DNA of 64,000 bases from Mycobacterium shigaense (GTDB lineage Bacteria; Actinomycetota; Actinomycetes; Mycobacteriales; Mycobacteriaceae), in contig NZ_AP018164.1 in NCBI RefSeq assembly GCF_002356315.1, positions 3,782,001 to 3,846,000 on the forward strand. The letters run 5' to 3'. Positions 16,295 through 25,546 of the stretch are shown in pieces. Position numbers and translations under genes: made by a program. Numbering within the stretch: position 1 is the first letter of the stretch; every line of letters begins with the position of its first letter. The notes beneath the pieces are model-generated. The model was not told the origin of the DNA, did no database searches, and was given only the letters and a program-made list of their open reading frames with translations.

Positions 16295-18679
16295 TCATAA
16301 ACCCTTGGGTCGGGTCCCTATCACCTCGGTGGTCGCGAGGTTGGCGAGTTCCTCGTCCGTCAGCCCGCAGCGATCGCGCAATACCTCCCCATTGTGCTCG
16401 CCCAGTTTCGGCGGCGGGCGCCGCAGCCACCTGTCCTGGCCGGCGAGCAGCGCGAACGGCGGGCAGGGGTAGCGCGCCGAGCCGATGCTGGAGTGGTTCA
16501 GCGTCTCGAAGAATCCCCGCGCGCGCAGCTGCGGATTCTCCGTGACCAGCGACGGCGACAATGCGGGCGCCGCCGGAATGCCCACGGCGGCCAGCCGCTC
16601 TACGGTGGCCGCCAGCGGCTGCCCGGCAAACCATTGCTGCAGCCGCAGATCGATGTCGTCGGCGCGCTCTCGTCGCGCGCCGACCGTGGCCAGACCCTGC
16701 GCAGACCAGGCCGGCCGGCCCATCAGTTCGACCAGCGCCGCCCACTGTTGATCGTCGCGGATGGTGACCGCGATCCAGTCGTCGTCGCCGGCGCAACGGT
16801 AGAGGTTCTGGATCGCCTCGCCGAAACCGCGATTGCCGCGGCGGCTAAGCGTGATCCCGAAGACCTCGGACTCGATCGCCTGAATCGCGGTGGCGTTCAA
16901 CACCGTTTCGAGCATCGGCAGCTCGACGAGCTGACCGGTGCCGGTACGTTCGGCAAAGTTGAGCGCGGCCAGCACGGCGAAGGCGGCGTGCACCCCGGCC
17001 AGTGGATCGCACGCGCCGCGCGGCGTCACCGGCGGGCCGTCGGGCAGGCCGGTCACCCAGGCCAGCCCGGCAATCTGCTCCATGGTCGGCGCGAACCCGA
17101 CGCGCTCGCGCCACGGACCGTCCAACCCGAACGCGGGCATGCGCGCGACGACGAGCTCGGGATTGGCCTGCAGCAGCACGTCCGCGGTGAGCCCGAATTG
17201 ATCCATCACCCGCGGCGAGAAGTTCTCGATCACCACGTCGGCGTCGGCCGCCAGCCGGAGGAACAGGGCGCGGCCCCGCTCGGAGCCCAGATCCAAGGTG
17301 ACCGACCGCTTGTTGGTGTTCATCGCGTGGAACACCCAGCCGTACTCCCACCAGTCGTCCACGTCCTTGCGCATCCCGCCCGAATACCGGATGCCGTCGG
17401 GACGCTGGATCGATTCGACCTTGATCACGTCGGCCCCGAACGCCCCCAGCAGGTGCGTCGCGGCCGGGCCGGCCCAAAAGGCGGTGAGATCGACGATGCG
17501 TACGCCCTCCAGCGGCCGGCTCGGTGAGTTCGGTTCGGTTGCGAGTTCGCGCTGCGGCCAAGGAAATTCGTGGTCATCCGCGCCGCCTTCCGCCGTCGCG
17601 CGCACCGGTGCGGGCGAGCACTCCGACATCAGCCACGGCGGGCGGGGCTGAGAAAATCCGGCCGGGTTGTCGACGAACACCCGGCGCTGTCGCACGTATT
17701 CCGAATCCCGGATGGTGGACCCGTTGCCCAGCGCCGCGATCGGCAGGCGGAACAATTGCCCGAGTTCGACGATCTCCTCGACGGTCCGTGCGGCGAGCCA
17801 CGGGCCGATCTGTTCGCGGATCAGGTCGCGGAAGCCCCAGCGACCGATCTGAAAGCGCAGTTGCTCAATCTCTTCGAGCTGCGGGCACTCGACCATCGCC
17901 AGGAAGTCCAGCCACTGTTGACCGGTGACCATGGTGATGCCGACGTAACCGTCCTTGGCAGGCTCGATCGACGGCACCTCGGTGGTGCGGCTGATCGGCG
18001 GCACCCGCAGCAGCTGGGAGTGCAGCCATTCGCTGCTTTGCATCAGCGTCATCGCCTCGAGCATCGACAGATCGAGATGCCCGCCGGGCCCGCCGTGTTC
18101 GACGCGCCGGCGCACGGCCAGCGCGCCGAAGGCGGCGAACACTCCACCCATGTACTCGCCCAGGTCACCGCCGATCGAGATCGGCGGCCCGGCGGGATCG
18201 CCGCGGAACCCGGGCGAGCCCGCCCAGGCCTGCAGGGTGAACTCACTGGCCGCCCGGTCGGCATACGGCCCCGTCCAGCCGAAATCGGAGATGGTGACGA
18301 TGACCGCGCGCGGCGCGTCGTTCAGCAACCGCTGCGGATCGATGCCCAGCGTCGCGGCCTGCGACCGGCCGGCCGTAACAACGATCACGTCGGCCCCGGC
18401 CAGTTCGGCGCTCAGCCGCTCCGGATCTACGGCGATGGTAATGCTCTGCTTGCCGGCGTTGAGGTAGCTGTAGAACGGCGATCCGGGCCCCTCGCCGACC
18501 GGCGCGCCGGTCGCGGTGTATCGCCGCAGCCAATCCCCTTGCGGCGGCTCGATTTTGCGCACCTGCGCCCCGGCATCGACGAGCAGCTTGCCGCAGTAGC
18601 TGCCGGAAATCCGGTCACTGATCTCGACGACGCGCAAATCGTGCAGCGGCGTCGGCCGGCTGCCGGATCCCTCGCTCAC
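16295..18679 (-). CDS. Tandem-fused CaiB/BaiF family III CoA-transferase
   Basis: 794 residues, twice the usual length of about 400. Two complete family-III domains follow one another: each begins with the LRVVEIS / VRIVDLT Rossmann opening and a GA-x-V-x-K-[IV]-E segment (about 13-45 and 395-430), and each retains an Asp at the catalytic position (GGDLGEYMGG in the first, CDPLAGVHAA in the second). Family members move CoA between acyl groups without ATP. A single chain replaces the usual homodimer. GTG start. It is coupled to the ferredoxin and is divergent from the GntR regulator across the shared motif. Confidence 0.92.
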   Translation of the reverse strand: MSEGSGSRPTPLHDLRVVEISDRISGSYCGKLLVDAGAQVRKIEPPQGDWLRRYTATGAPVGEGPGSPFYSYLNAGKQSITIAVDPERLSAELAGADVIVVTAGRSQAATLGIDPQRLLNDAPRAVIVTISDFGWTGPYADRAASEFTLQAWAGSPGFRGDPAGPPISIGGDLGEYMGGVFAAFGALAVRRRVEHGGPGGHLDLSMLEAMTLMQSSEWLHSQLLRVPPISRTTEVPSIEPAKDGYVGITMVTGQQWLDFLAMVECPQLEEIEQLRFQIGRWGFRDLIREQIGPWLAARTVEEIVELGQLFRLPIAALGNGSTIRDSEYVRQRRVFVDNPAGFSQPRPPWLMSECSPAPVRATAEGGADDHEFPWPQRELATEPNSPSRPLEGVRIVDLTAFWAGPAATHLLGAFGADVIKVESIQRPDGIRYSGGMRKDVDDWWEYGWVFHAMNTNKRSVTLDLGSERGRALFLRLAADADVVIENFSPRVMDQFGLTADVLLQANPELVVARMPAFGLDGPWRERVGFAPTMEQIAGLAWVTGLPDGPPVTPRGACDPLAGVHAAFAVLAALNFAERTGTGQLVELPMLETVLNATAIQAIESEVFGITLSRRGNRGFGEAIQNLYRCAGDDDWIAVTIRDDQQWAALVELMGRPAWSAQGLATVGARRERADDIDLRLQQWFAGQPLAATVERLAAVGIPAAPALSPSLVTENPQLRARGFFETLNHSSIGSARYPCPPFALLAGQDRWLRRPPPKLGEHNGEVLRDRCGLTDEELANLATTEVIGTRPKGL

Positions 18680-18716
18680 TCGCGCCCGCCCTTCCGACCG
18701 GCAATCGTCAGAACGC

Positions 18717-18745
18717 GCTATTTATACCATTACTGCTAAAATAGC
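18717..18745. promoter_or_regulatory. Inverted repeat GCTATTT-N15-AAATAGC
   Basis: Seven-bp arms lie between the divergent CaiB-fusion and GntR genes and overlap copy 3 of the shared motif. It is a candidate operator for the adjacent GntR/FadR-type regulator, which would make that regulator autoregulated. Confidence 0.45.
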
Positions 18746-18754
18746 TAAGCCAGA
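18736..18754 (-). promoter_or_regulatory. 19-bp shared promoter motif, copy 3
   Basis: Read on the minus strand: TCTGGCTTAGCTATTTTAG. It points towards the fused CaiB gene, so this unit shares the motif with those at 8.5, 14.3, 21.2 and 43.4 kb. Confidence 0.5.
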
Positions 18755-18854
18755 CGAGTACCGACGCGAGGATTGGACTACCGCCCTGGGAATTGGTCCC
18801 GATGCCCGGCGCCGCCTTTCGGCCCCACGCATCGCTGAAATCGTAGCCGACGAG

Positions 18855-19607
18855 TTGCGCCGTCAGATCATCGACGGCGAGCTCGCCGACGGCGACCTGC
18901 TGCCCCGGCAGGAGGTGCTCGTCGAACAATTCAACGTGAGCCTGGTCTCGCTGCGGGAAGCCTTGCGAATCCTGGAAACCGAGGGCCTGGTCTCCGTGCG
19001 GCGCGGCAACCGCGGCGGCGCGGTGGTGCACGCACCGGCCAAGACCAGCGCGGCCTACATGCTGGGCCTGCTGCTGCAGAGCGAATCCGTCGAGATCGGC
19101 GATCTGGGCATGGCGCTGCAGGAACTCGAGCCGGCCTGCGCCGCCCTGGCGGCCCAACGGCCCGACCGCGCGAACACCCTGGTGCCCGAACTCAAGCAAA
19201 TCAACGACTCCATGGCCGAAAACCTGGAAGACGGGCGGCTTTTCACCGAAATCGGCCGTGAATTCCACGATCTGATCGTCCGGGGTTGCGGCAACCACAC
19301 CATCATCGCGGTGGTCGGCAGCCTGGAGACGCTGTGGACCAGCCACGAACGCCAATGGGCGGACGAGAGCGCCGCGCGCGGCACCTACCCCTCGCTGACC
19401 CAGCGCCGTGCGGTGCTGAACACCCATATCAAGCTCGCTGAGATGATTGCCGAGGGCGACGTCGACCGAGCCCGGCGCATCGCCGGGCGTCATCTCGCCG
19501 ACACACAGACCTACGTGCTGTCCGGCGGGCCCACGCAACGGATCTATGCGCTTTCGCCGCAGGCCCTTTCCCGATCGGGCCGGCGACCGCCCGGCATCCG
19601 GCGCTAG
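18855..19607 (+). CDS. GntR/FadR-family transcriptional regulator
   Basis: From TTG 18855 this gives 250 residues: winged helix-turn-helix (LPRQEVLVEQFNVSLVSLRE, LETEGLVSVRRGNRGG) and an FCD-type all-helical effector domain (EFHDLIVRGCGNH). The first recognition helix (PRIAEIVADEL, 18822-18854) is encoded upstream in the same frame, but no ATG, GTG or TTG precedes it; CTG at 18786 is the nearest candidate. The true protein is therefore probably about 23 residues longer at the N-terminus. FadR-type regulators usually sense acyl-CoA or acids. It is divergent from the CaiB fusion and immediately upstream of the SDR. Confidence 0.85.
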   Translation: MRRQIIDGELADGDLLPRQEVLVEQFNVSLVSLREALRILETEGLVSVRRGNRGGAVVHAPAKTSAAYMLGLLLQSESVEIGDLGMALQELEPACAALAAQRPDRANTLVPELKQINDSMAENLEDGRLFTEIGREFHDLIVRGCGNHTIIAVVGSLETLWTSHERQWADESAARGTYPSLTQRRAVLNTHIKLAEMIAEGDVDRARRIAGRHLADTQTYVLSGGPTQRIYALSPQALSRSGRRPPGIRR

Positions 19608-19634
19608 GAGTTCGTCACGTCCAGGCGAACCGCA

Positions 19635-20342
19635 TTGGTCACCGGCGGCAGCGGTGGGATCGGAAAAGGATGCGCCGCCAAGCTGTCCGAACTGGGCTAC
19701 GACGTGGTGCTGGCAGCGCGCCGCGAAGCGCCGCTGCGCGCGGCCGCCGAGCAGATCGGGGCTCGCTACCTCGTGGCCGACGCATCGGATCCAGACGAAT
19801 TCGGCTCCGCGATAGCCGGTTTGGAGAGCATCGACCTGGTCGTGCACGCCGCGGGCACCCTGGGCGGGACATATGCGCGCAAACAGACATTCCAGCAGTG
19901 GCAGACGATCATCTCGGCCAACCTGGACTCGTGCTTCGTGGTGACCGCCGCGGTGCTGCCGCGGATGCGCGCCGGATCGCGGTTCGTGTTCATCTCGTCG
20001 TCGGCCGCCCACGAGCCGATGATGGCCCGCACCGCCTACTCCGCGTCGAAGGCCGGCATGAACGCCTTCGCCCGCGCGTTGGCGCTCGAAGTCGACCGGG
20101 ACGGCATCGCCGTGCATATCGTCACCCCGGGTCCGGTGGAAACCGAGATGCTGCAAGATGTTCCCTTCGAGATGTACGCCATTCAGATCTCCGACGTCGC
20201 CCACGCGGTCGCCTGGCTGGACACCGTGGACCCGTCGGTCGATCTGCCGGAGATCCGGCTGTCCGCGGTGCGGCGCGGCCCGTATGCCCGGCCGCCCGTC
20301 GTCCCTACCGAGGTCCGGCGCCGCCGGCAGGGAACGGCTTGA
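19635..20342 (+). CDS. Short-chain dehydrogenase/reductase (SDR)
   Basis: NAD(P)-dependent SDR of about 235-243 residues. Cofactor motif TGGSGGIG, the NAG-equivalent HAAG, catalytic Ser (SSS) and YSASK (Tyr, Lys) are present. The first in-frame canonical start is TTG 19635, but this removes the first beta strand (RTALVTGG). The conserved reading continues upstream to GTC at 19614, just after AGGAG, and the only stop between it and the GntR gene is that gene's own TAG in the same frame. A non-canonical start or TAG read-through is possible. The end overlaps the convergent F420 gene by 38 bp. Likely oxidises a hydroxyacyl intermediate. Confidence 0.88.
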   Translation: MVTGGSGGIGKGCAAKLSELGYDVVLAARREAPLRAAAEQIGARYLVADASDPDEFGSAIAGLESIDLVVHAAGTLGGTYARKQTFQQWQTIISANLDSCFVVTAAVLPRMRAGSRFVFISSSAAHEPMMARTAYSASKAGMNAFARALALEVDRDGIAVHIVTPGPVETEMLQDVPFEMYAIQISDVAHAVAWLDTVDPSVDLPEIRLSAVRRGPYARPPVVPTEVRRRRQGTA

Positions 20343-21177
20343 TCACCGACTCCCCGAACTCGTGCAGCGACTCCGGGGCGGCGAAATCGGCGAACCACAC
20401 GTAGAAGCGCTCGACCCCGTGGGCGGCCAGGCCGGCGAAGTGCGCGATCAACCCGTCGGCGTCGCCGCAGACCAGCCCGGGGCCCAGGTTGCCGAACCGC
20501 CGCGTGCTCACCTCGCGCACCGTGTCCGGATCGTCGCCCGACCGCGCGAAGCCGATCATCTGCTGAACCGACACCCGGGCGTTACCCGCCTCCGGGGCCA
20601 GCTTCGGCAACCGATCGAGGTGGTTCGCCTGCAGATTCCACCAATCCGCATGATTGCGAACCAGTTCCATCATGCGGCGCCCGCTGCCACCCAGAACCAG
20701 CGGTATCGGATGATTTCGTTTGGGTAGCTGAATCGCCGCGCCCTCCGCGGCGTCGTCGCCCCAGTACTGCCGCAACAACGAGAGGTGCCGGCCCAGCTGC
20801 TGCACGCGCACTACCGGATCAAGCTGGCCGACTTCGAATCTGGTGAATTCCGCGGGCCAGGACCCCGACCCCAGGCCGAGATCGAATCGGCCTTCCGACG
20901 CGTCCGACAAGGTGACGGCCTGCTTGGCGAGCACGGCGGGATGTCGGAAGGCGTCACACAACACCAGGTGGCCGATGCGCAAGCTCTCCGTCTTGGCCGC
21001 CACCCAGGTGGCGATAGCCATTGCCTCCCAGATGCTTTCGCTCGGCAGCCCGGGCGCTTCGAGGTGATCGATGAACGCGATCCCGGTGAAGCCGCTGGCC
21101 TCGGCGCGCCGCGCCCGCTCGGTGATGTCAGCTGCGGCCAACCGCACCTGCGGCAGAAACAGATACCACTCGACCAT
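20305..21177 (-). CDS. F420-dependent LLM-class oxidoreductase
   Basis: 290-residue luciferase-like TIM barrel. Typical LLM features: an IDHLEAP segment, RIGHLVLCDAFRHPAVLAKQ, the GRFDLGLGSG turn and GGSGRRM. Mycobacterial members use coenzyme F420 (or FMN) for hydride transfer or monooxygenation. ATG start. It is divergent from the acyl-CoA dehydrogenase operon with 88 bp between, containing motif copy 4. Confidence 0.88.
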   Translation of the reverse strand: MVEWYLFLPQVRLAAADITERARRAEASGFTGIAFIDHLEAPGLPSESIWEAMAIATWVAAKTESLRIGHLVLCDAFRHPAVLAKQAVTLSDASEGRFDLGLGSGSWPAEFTRFEVGQLDPVVRVQQLGRHLSLLRQYWGDDAAEGAAIQLPKRNHPIPLVLGGSGRRMMELVRNHADWWNLQANHLDRLPKLAPEAGNARVSVQQMIGFARSGDDPDTVREVSTRRFGNLGPGLVCGDADGLIAHFAGLAAHGVERFYVWFADFAAPESLHEFGESVIKPFPAGGAGPR

Positions 21178-21239
21178 GCGCCCGCCTATGCGTGAGGTGA
21201 CGTTGCTCTCCAGCGCGATTGCGCCCGGATCGCTAGTTT

Positions 21240-21258
21240 ACTATCTTTGCTATGTTAG
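21240..21258 (+). promoter_or_regulatory. 19-bp shared promoter motif, copy 4
   Basis: ACTATCTTTGCTATGTTAG ends 7 bp before the ATG of the first acyl-CoA dehydrogenase. If TATGTT is the -10 box, transcription would begin at or just before the ATG, giving a leaderless or near-leaderless mRNA. Confidence 0.55.
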
Positions 21259-21265
21259 GGCTCTT

Positions 21266-22336
21266 ATGGATGTCGGATTAACTTCGGAGCAGCTGTCGCT
21301 GCGGGACACCGCGCGCGACGTTCTGCGCACCGAATGTCCGCCCGACGCCGCCCACCAAGCGATCAGCGATCCCGAGCGCTGGCGCGCACTGTGGAAGACG
21401 GTTGTCGACCTGGGCTGGACGGAGCTCGCGGCGCCTGACGCCGACGGCGAGTTCGGCCCCGTGGAGTTGACGCTGGTGCTCGAGGAGTGCGGCGCCGCGC
21501 TGGCGCCCATCCCATTGCTCAGCAGCGTCGGATTGGCCGCGGGGGTGTTGCGGGCCGCCGGACCGGCCGCCGAACCCGTGCTCGCCGACATCGCCGCCGG
21601 GATGGTCGCCACCCTGGCCGCGCACGGCCCGGGCTCCCGGTTACCCGGTGCGACGACGACGCTGCGGGACGGCCGGCTACGTGGACGCGCGGTCGCGGTG
21701 CCCCACCTCACGCGAGCCGAACTGCTCGTCACGCTCGCCATCACGGAGGACGGGCCGGCGGCCGCGGTGCTGCGCTGCGGCGACGGAGTAACCGTCTCAC
21801 CGCGTGAGTCGACCGATCCGGCCCAACCGACCGCCGATGCCGAAATCGACGCCGAGCCATTGGTCGTCGTGCCAGTCGACATCGACGCGGCGTTGACGGC
21901 TCCGCTGGTGGCCGCGGCCGCCGAGCTGGTCGGCACGGCCACCGCCGCCCTGCACCGCTCGGTCGAGCACGCGAAATCGCGACGGCAGTTCGGCTCGCCG
22001 ATCGGCGCGTTTCAGGGGATCAAGCACGCGCTGGCCGACAACTACGTCGGCATCGAGCGCGCCCGGAGCCTGACCTACGCGGCCACCGCGCGGCTCGGCG
22101 CAGCCGACGGGTGGACCGCCGCCGCGCTGGCCAAGGCCGCGGCCGGGGATGCCGCCACCAACTGCGCGCGCACCGCGGTCCAGGTGCACGGCGCGCTCGG
22201 CCAGACTTGGGAGCACGACGCCCACCTCTACGTCCGGCACGCGTGGCAGGGCGCAACCCTGCTGGGCGACAGTCGCGCCCTCTACCACGAGGTGGGCCAT
22301 CGCTTCGCGGCCGGCTTCACCGGAGGGGCCGCATGA
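21266..22336 (+). CDS. Acyl-CoA dehydrogenase (FadE-like), small partner
   Basis: 356 residues. Acyl-CoA dehydrogenase fold: N-terminal helices (LTSEQLSLRDTARDVL), a reduced middle beta domain and a C-terminal helical domain with SRRQFGSPIGAFQGIKH and QVHGALGQTWEHD. It lacks the C-terminal YEG(T) catalytic-glutamate segment. In mycobacteria such shorter chains pair with an adjacent FadE to form alpha2beta2 dehydrogenases (ChsE1-ChsE2 type). The next gene begins within its stop codon (ATGA), which supports a pair. Confidence 0.9.
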   Translation: MDVGLTSEQLSLRDTARDVLRTECPPDAAHQAISDPERWRALWKTVVDLGWTELAAPDADGEFGPVELTLVLEECGAALAPIPLLSSVGLAAGVLRAAGPAAEPVLADIAAGMVATLAAHGPGSRLPGATTTLRDGRLRGRAVAVPHLTRAELLVTLAITEDGPAAAVLRCGDGVTVSPRESTDPAQPTADAEIDAEPLVVVPVDIDAALTAPLVAAAAELVGTATAALHRSVEHAKSRRQFGSPIGAFQGIKHALADNYVGIERARSLTYAATARLGAADGWTAAALAKAAAGDAATNCARTAVQVHGALGQTWEHDAHLYVRHAWQGATLLGDSRALYHEVGHRFAAGFTGGAA

Positions 22337-23454
22337 CGACCACCGCCACGACGCCCGAGGTCGTCGCCGAGTACGCGGCCTGGCTGGCCCACTTCCTGCC
22401 GAACGACTACTACGACAACTACCACCGATACCGCTGGGACATCGCGCTGCGCCGCGACCACCAGCGCGCCGCCTTCGAGGCCGGCTGGCTCCAGCCCACC
22501 TGGCCCCGCGAGCACGGCGGGCGCTCGCTCGGCCTGCGCGACGCGCTGGAAATCCGGATCGAGGGTGCGCTGCGGTCGGCGCCCAAGCTGCCCAATGTCC
22601 AGGGCCCCGGGGTGGCCGCCCCCGGCATCCGCCAGTTCGGCACTCCCTCCCAGATCGAGCGGCTGCTGGTGCCAGTGCTGCGCGGCGACGAATGGTGGGC
22701 GCTGGGCATGTCCGAACCGGAAGCCGGATCGGACTTCGCCGGCCTGCGCACCCGGGCCGAGCGCGACGGAGACGTGTTTCGCGTCAACGGCCACAAGATC
22801 TGGACCACCCAGGCACACGAATCCCGTTGGTGCACTTTGTATGCGCGCACCGATCCCGACGCGCCCAAGCATCGCGGCATCTCCTGCCTGATCCTGGATC
22901 TGACCGCTCCCGGCGTGCGCATCGAACCGATTCGCATGTCCTCGATCTCCGACGAGACGTTCTGCGAAGTCTTCCTCGACGACGTCGCGGTGCCCGCGGA
23001 CAATCTGCTGGGACCGCTCAACGGCGGGTGGAACGTCGCGCTGACCTCATTGCACCATGAACGCCAGATGATCTGGGTGATGAACTGGGTCGAGATCAAA
23101 CGCGGGCTCGATGCGGTGCGCAGCGCCGGCCAAACCGGCAACACAGATCTACACACCGAGCTGGGGTCGTTGCTCGCCGACGCCGAAGCCCTGCGGGCCA
23201 CCGGGTACCGCTCGCTGGACAATGAACTGTCCGGCCGGCCCAGCCCGGAGGGCGACATTCTGAAGCTACTGGGATCGATTACGCTGCAACGGGTTTGGGA
23301 GATCGCCGCGGCCGCCCAGGGACCGCACTCGACCAACGACCCGGATCTGCTGTTCGAGCGCCAGGACGCGCTGGCCGCGACCATCTACGGCGGGACGTCG
23401 GAGGTCCAGCGCAACATCATCGCCGAGCGGCTGCTCGGGCTGCCGAAGGGATGA
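22333..23454 (+). CDS. Acyl-CoA dehydrogenase (FadE-like), partner of preceding gene
   Basis: 373 residues. FAD/substrate segments ALGMSEPEAGSDFAGL and NGHKIWTTQAH are complete. The C-terminal region reads YGGTSEVQRNIIAERLLG, with Gly where many acyl-CoA dehydrogenases carry the catalytic Glu (YEG). In the mycobacterial heterotetramers the base comes from elsewhere. It is coupled by 4-bp overlaps at both ends. Inferred role: alpha,beta-dehydrogenation of a bulky CoA ester with the preceding subunit. Confidence 0.92.
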   Translation: MTTTATTPEVVAEYAAWLAHFLPNDYYDNYHRYRWDIALRRDHQRAAFEAGWLQPTWPREHGGRSLGLRDALEIRIEGALRSAPKLPNVQGPGVAAPGIRQFGTPSQIERLLVPVLRGDEWWALGMSEPEAGSDFAGLRTRAERDGDVFRVNGHKIWTTQAHESRWCTLYARTDPDAPKHRGISCLILDLTAPGVRIEPIRMSSISDETFCEVFLDDVAVPADNLLGPLNGGWNVALTSLHHERQMIWVMNWVEIKRGLDAVRSAGQTGNTDLHTELGSLLADAEALRATGYRSLDNELSGRPSPEGDILKLLGSITLQRVWEIAAAAQGPHSTNDPDLLFERQDALAATIYGGTSEVQRNIIAERLLGLPKG

Positions 23455-24614
23455 CGATGGACTACGACCTCGGCGAGGATGCCGTCGAACTGCGACACCG
23501 CCTGCGGGAGTTGATATCCCAGCATGTACCCGCCGACTTCCTGGGTGCCTGCACCGAGGACCCGCAAGACCTCGCCACCACCGAGACGTTCTGCAAGCTG
23601 CTCGCCACCGAGGGCCTGTTGGCCCTGGCCTGGCCGAAAGAGCATGGGGGCGGCGGTGGTTCGGTCTGGCAGCAGACCGTGCTGCGCGAGGAGATGTGGG
23701 CGCAACACGAGCCGCGCGGCCCGCAGTACATGGGCATCAACTGGGTCGGGCCCGCCCTGATGCGGTACGGGACCGACGAGCAGAAGGCCAAGCACCTCGG
23801 CGCGATCGCCTCCGGCGACGTGATCTGGTGCCAGGGCTTCTCCGAGCCGGAGGCCGGAACAGACCTGGTCTCGTTGCGCACCCGCGCGGTACCTGACGGC
23901 TCGGGTGGTCAGGGGTGGCGGATCACCGGTCAGAAGGTGTGGACCTCGTACGCTCAGATGGCGTCCTGGTGCGTGCTCGCGGCCTGCACCGACCCCAACG
24001 CCCCGAAACATCAGCGGCTCACGCTGTTTCTGCTCCCGATGGACCGGGCCGGTTTCACGGTGCGACAGATCCCGTCGATGCTGGGGCCGCATCACCTCAA
24101 CGAGATGTTCCTCGACGATGTGGAGGCGTTGCCCGGCGACGTGCTCGGCGAACCGGGCGACGGCTGGCGGGTGATGCGGGAGGCACTGGCGTTCGAGCGG
24201 GTCGGCATCGCGCGGTACGCGCGTTGCGAATCGCTACTGGACCGGATGCAAAAGCAGCTCGGCGACGACTGGGACCGACTGCCCGAAACCATCCGCGCCC
24301 GTTGGGTGCGCGCGCTCGTCGACCTGCGGGTGGCTCGCCTGCTGGCGTATCGCGCCGTGTCGCTGCAGGACGACCCGGCCGCTGGGGCGGCCGCCAGCGC
24401 CGCGCGCATCGCCACCACCACCTGCGATCAGCAGGTGGCCGAGCTGCTGTTCGACGTGCTAGGGCCGACCGCGCTGGACAGCGGGGCCGCCGCGGCGCTG
24501 CACGGCGCGATCGAAGACCATTGGCGCTACGCGCAGGCGGCGACCGTGGCGTCGGGCACCATCGAAGTCCAGCGCATGCTGGTGGCGCGCGACGCGTTGG
24601 GAGAACATCGATGA
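23451..24614 (+). CDS. Acyl-CoA dehydrogenase (FadE-like), third in the run
   Basis: 387 residues from ATG 23451 (MTMDYDLGED), overlapping the previous stop by 4 bp; a second ATG two codons on is also possible. Motifs CQGFSEPEAGTDLVSL, ITGQKVWTSYAQ and the C-terminal ASGTIEVQRMLVARDALG are visible. The canonical catalytic Glu position again lacks Glu. Together with the next gene it forms the second FadE pair of this operon, so the unit could perform two successive dehydrogenations or act on two substrates. Confidence 0.92.
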   Translation: MTMDYDLGEDAVELRHRLRELISQHVPADFLGACTEDPQDLATTETFCKLLATEGLLALAWPKEHGGGGGSVWQQTVLREEMWAQHEPRGPQYMGINWVGPALMRYGTDEQKAKHLGAIASGDVIWCQGFSEPEAGTDLVSLRTRAVPDGSGGQGWRITGQKVWTSYAQMASWCVLAACTDPNAPKHQRLTLFLLPMDRAGFTVRQIPSMLGPHHLNEMFLDDVEALPGDVLGEPGDGWRVMREALAFERVGIARYARCESLLDRMQKQLGDDWDRLPETIRARWVRALVDLRVARLLAYRAVSLQDDPAAGAAASAARIATTTCDQQVAELLFDVLGPTALDSGAAAALHGAIEDHWRYAQAATVASGTIEVQRMLVARDALGEHR

Positions 24615-25546
24615 AACCGACTCTGCCACAGGACATCACCGACTTCGCGGCGGCCGCCGCCAAGCGACTGGGCCGGCTGGGCGGGCCGCAGGCCGCGCTG
24701 CGTGCCGAGGCCGACGACAGCATCCGGGACGCCGCACGCTCGGCGCTGAACGAGCTGGGCGCGTTCGAGCTCGACGTCCGCTCCGGGCTCGACGACCTGC
24801 TGGCCGCCGCCGTGCTGTGTCAGACCGCCGGCGCGAACGTGCTGCCCTACCCCCTCGTGGAGGAGCTGCTGGCGATCGATGGCGCCCGGTTGACGTTGGT
24901 CGATCCCGACGCGCCCCGCATCGATCACGGTGACCTGCCCGGTGAGTGGGTCGCCGCCGATCTCGACGGCACCCGCTACCACCCGCAGCCGGGGTCGCGC
25001 ACCGCGGCCAAACTGGGGCCGTTCCTGGTTCCGGCCACCCTGAGCGGACCCGATGGAACCGTACCGGCGGCCGACGTTAATCTTCATCTTGTGCTGGGAT
25101 CATGGCGGATTCTGGGAGCGATGCAGCAGTCGCTGCGGATCGTCACCGCACACGTGCAATCCCGGATCCAATTCGGCAAGCCGCTGGCCGACTTCCAGTC
25201 CGTCAGGTTCGCCGTCGCGGACGCCGCCGTGGCGGTGCGCGGGCTGTACGAACTCGCGAAGTACACCATCTGCCGGCCGGAATCCCTGCCCGTCCAGGTG
25301 CATTCGGCCGATGCGCTAGTACTGCGGTTCAAGGCCACCGACACCGCACGACAGGTGCTGCGCACGTCGCACCAACTGCTCGGGGCCCTCGGGTTCTGCG
25401 ACGAGTCCGATGTCAGCGTGCTCGATCGGCACACCCAGCCCCTGATCCGGTTGCCGCTGGGCGCCGAAGCGCTGGGCCTGCGGCTGATCTCCGATGTGCG
25501 CGACGGCCACCTGGAGACGCTGTTCACCGAGCCGGTATCAGCGTGA
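24611..25546 (+). CDS. Acyl-CoA dehydrogenase (FadE-like), short partner
   Basis: 311 residues, shorter than typical (about 380). The N-terminal and middle domains are trimmed; the C-terminal domain retains SRIQFGKPLADFQSVRF and QLLGALGFCDESD. It has no C-terminal catalytic motif. The start overlaps the preceding stop (ATGA) and its own stop overlaps the fadD start (GTGA). Best read as the small subunit of a heteromeric dehydrogenase with the preceding gene. Confidence 0.88.
   Translation: MKPTLPQDITDFAAAAAKRLGRLGGPQAALRAEADDSIRDAARSALNELGAFELDVRSGLDDLLAAAVLCQTAGANVLPYPLVEELLAIDGARLTLVDPDAPRIDHGDLPGEWVAADLDGTRYHPQPGSRTAAKLGPFLVPATLSGPDGTVPAADVNLHLVLGSWRILGAMQQSLRIVTAHVQSRIQFGKPLADFQSVRFAVADAAVAVRGLYELAKYTICRPESLPVQVHSADALVLRFKATDTARQVLRTSHQLLGALGFCDESDVSVLDRHTQPLIRLPLGAEALGLRLISDVRDGHLETLFTEPVSA

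Noticed and set aside
21228..21258. A full sigma-A promoter at the FadE operon
   Set aside because: TATGTT fits a -10 but no convincing -35 was found at 16-18 bp; listed as a shared motif only.
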